The translations under genes and the position numbers were made by a program. A stretch of 6,626 nt of DNA from Acidobacteriaceae bacterium (GTDB lineage Bacteria > Acidobacteriota > Terriglobia > Terriglobales > Acidobacteriaceae), in contig PMMJ01000099.1 in assembly GCA_003162255.1 (NCBI GenBank), positions 269-6,894 on the forward strand, given 5' to 3'. Below the pieces are notes generated by a model, which was given only the letters and a program-made list of their open reading frames with translations, searched no databases and was not told where the DNA came from. Shown piece after piece: positions 6,173 to 6,626 of the stretch; position 1 is the stretch's first letter; each line of letters begins with the position of its first letter.

Positions 6173-6189
6173 TGTATACATGTCTAGTT
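6173..6189 (+). repeat. 17-bp repeat within the array (copy B)
   Basis: TGTATACATGTCTAGTT, the partner of 6061-6077. Its TGTATACA palindrome occurs again at 6253-6260, 80 bp (10 x 8) further on, there followed by TTTAGG. The spacing of all three keeps the 8-bp register. Confidence 0.6.
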
Positions 6190-6357
6190 GTCTACTCCGT
6201 GACAATGAGGATTGGCTGGTTCGAGGATTGGCGGAACCGAGGAAACTATCCCTGTATACATTTAGGCTTTGAGGCATGGAGACTTCGAGACCTGGAGGAT
6301 TCTAGAGATCGAGAGTTTGAGACTGTGAGGATTTGGGGATTGCCGGGAAGGCTGATT

Positions 6358-6428
6358 CGCTCACTGCCTACAAGTAGGAGAGTAGAGGAATGCGGGGAGA
6401 CGGTCAATCGCCATGACGGTGCGCCGCG
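6358..6428. other. Spacer between the array and the mobC stop
   Basis: Contains no gene. The 8-bp register is lost here. A small inverted repeat CCTAC-AA-GTAGG lies at 6367-6378, too short to be called a terminator and without a T tract on the minus strand. Confidence 0.4.
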
Positions 6429-6626
6429 TTATCCCTCGTCATTCGGGGACGTGCTTCGCCGGGGTTCCTTGCCAAGCGCCTCAAGGCAGACGATCCGCAG
6501 TTCGGCCATATCGCGGTCGAACATGGCCTTGAATTCGTCCCATTCCGCGACAAAGCTGTCCACCCGTGGTTCCCGGCCGCGATTGACCTCGCGGGCGAAC
6601 TGGTTGAAGTTCGAGCCGATCTTGTT
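6429..6626 (-). CDS. mobC: MobC-like plasmid mobilization relaxosome protein, C-terminal part
   Basis: The minus-strand frame is open from the window edge to TAA at 6431-6429 and gives the last 65 residues, so the start is outside. The visible segment KIGSNFNQFAREVNRGREP matches the (I)GNNLNQIARxxN signature of the bacterial MobC family (PF05713), followed by a helical, charged stretch (EWDEFKAMFDRDMAELRIVCLEAL) and a polar tail. MobC proteins help the relaxase open the origin of transfer, so the element is probably mobilizable; a relaxase gene would be expected to the right of the window. The family assignment rests on this one motif and the length of the C-terminal segment. It is read in the same direction as parA, but the 300 bp repeat array between them argues for separate promoters. 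Confidence 0.7.
   Translation of the reverse strand, partial: NKIGSNFNQFAREVNRGREPRVDSFVAEWDEFKAMFDRDMAELRIVCLEALGKEPRRSTSPNDEG

Larger units (their letters stand above)
6062..6357. repeat. 8-bp-phased degenerate repeat array, candidate centromere (parS) and parA operator
   Basis: Cut into 8-bp rows from 6062, the segment gives 37 rows that resemble each other, with consensus near NGAGGATT (N is C, G or T). All 14 GAGG tetramers here begin at positions equal to 7 modulo 8: 6087, 6103, 6119, 6127, 6135, 6143, 6151, 6159, 6207, 6223, 6239, 6271, 6295, 6327. Six further rows carry GAGA in the same place. Variant rows keep the register: GTATACAT at 6174 and 6254, GTGTACAT at 6062, GTCTA-type rows at 6110, 6182 and 6190, GGCTGGTT at 6214. 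The array ends before 6385, where the next GAGG is out of register. RHH proteins are known to bind contiguous short repeats (8-bp met boxes for MetJ, 7-bp heptads for omega), so an adjacent ParA/RHH pair makes a centromere-operator the best explanation. Replication iterons are a weaker alternative, as no Rep gene is visible. Confidence 0.8.
4897..6626. mobile_element. Integrated mobilizable element, one end (continues past the window)
   Basis: The boundary is placed where tRNA-Leu identity ends in the anticodon stem; gpsA and the other conserved chromosomal genes lie only to the left. The interior holds plasmid-type functions, all on the minus strand: a MobC-like relaxosome protein, a ParA ATPase and a ribbon-helix-helix protein, plus a long repeat array. 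No integrase, relaxase or replication gene lies inside the window, so the class (mobilizable integrative element, conjugative element or integrated plasmid) is open. The far end should carry a reconstituted complete tRNA-Leu(TAA) on the minus strand. Confidence 0.75.

Noticed and set aside
6062..6357. CRISPR array
   Set aside because: The unit is 8 bp, contiguous and degenerate, with no 25-40 bp unique spacers and no cas genes; it is a phased short-repeat array.
6062..6357. Replication-origin iterons
   Set aside because: Iterons are usually 17-22 bp and lie next to a rep gene and an AT-rich segment; neither is visible. Not excluded beyond the window, but the adjacent parA-RHH pair explains the array better.

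Overview
The window is a stretch of GC-rich bacterial chromosome joined at about position 4,897 to one end of an integrated mobile element. The gene set agmatine deiminase, cinA, thpR, plsY, gpsA, all on the plus strand, together with palindromic GTGGAGCG...CGCTCCAC repeats between the genes, fits an acidobacterium (Koribacter-like soil lineage). That assignment is an inference from gene order and repeat style, not from a marker gene.

Positions 2-4809 hold five chromosomal genes in the same direction: the 3' part of an agmatine deiminase (2-988), cinA (GTG start at 1109), thpR (2445-3047), plsY (3134-3787) and gpsA (3784-4809). plsY and gpsA overlap in an ATGA and are functionally linked: GpsA makes sn-glycerol 3-phosphate and PlsY acylates it in the first step of phospholipid synthesis. 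The first three gene-gene gaps each contain one copy of a 55-63 bp imperfect palindromic repeat (1001-1063 inverted, 2375-2429, 3047-3101).

At 4837-4898, minus strand, lies the 3' portion of a tRNA-Leu(TAA) gene: anticodon loop, long variable arm, T arm, acceptor strand and encoded CCA. No D arm or 5' acceptor strand follows. This is the typical scar left on the distal flank when an element integrates into a tRNA gene, so everything to the right is read as the element, and the intact tRNA is predicted at its other end, outside the window. Positions 4899-5120 are gene-free and carry small direct and inverted repeats.

The element portion encodes, all on the minus strand, the C-terminal 65 residues of a MobC-like relaxosome protein (6429-6626), a small ParA ATPase (5383-6069) and a ribbon-helix-helix (RHH) protein (5121-5420) overlapping parA. 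Upstream of parA is the most striking feature: about 296 bp (6062-6357) built from 37 consecutive 8-bp rows with consensus near NGAGGATT. All 14 GAGG occurrences fall in one 8-bp register, and so do the GTATACAT and GTCTA-type variants. This is a strong candidate centromere and operator for the ParA/RHH pair, with the RHH protein as DNA-binding partner. The element therefore looks like a mobilizable integrative element, or integrated plasmid, that carries its own partition system.
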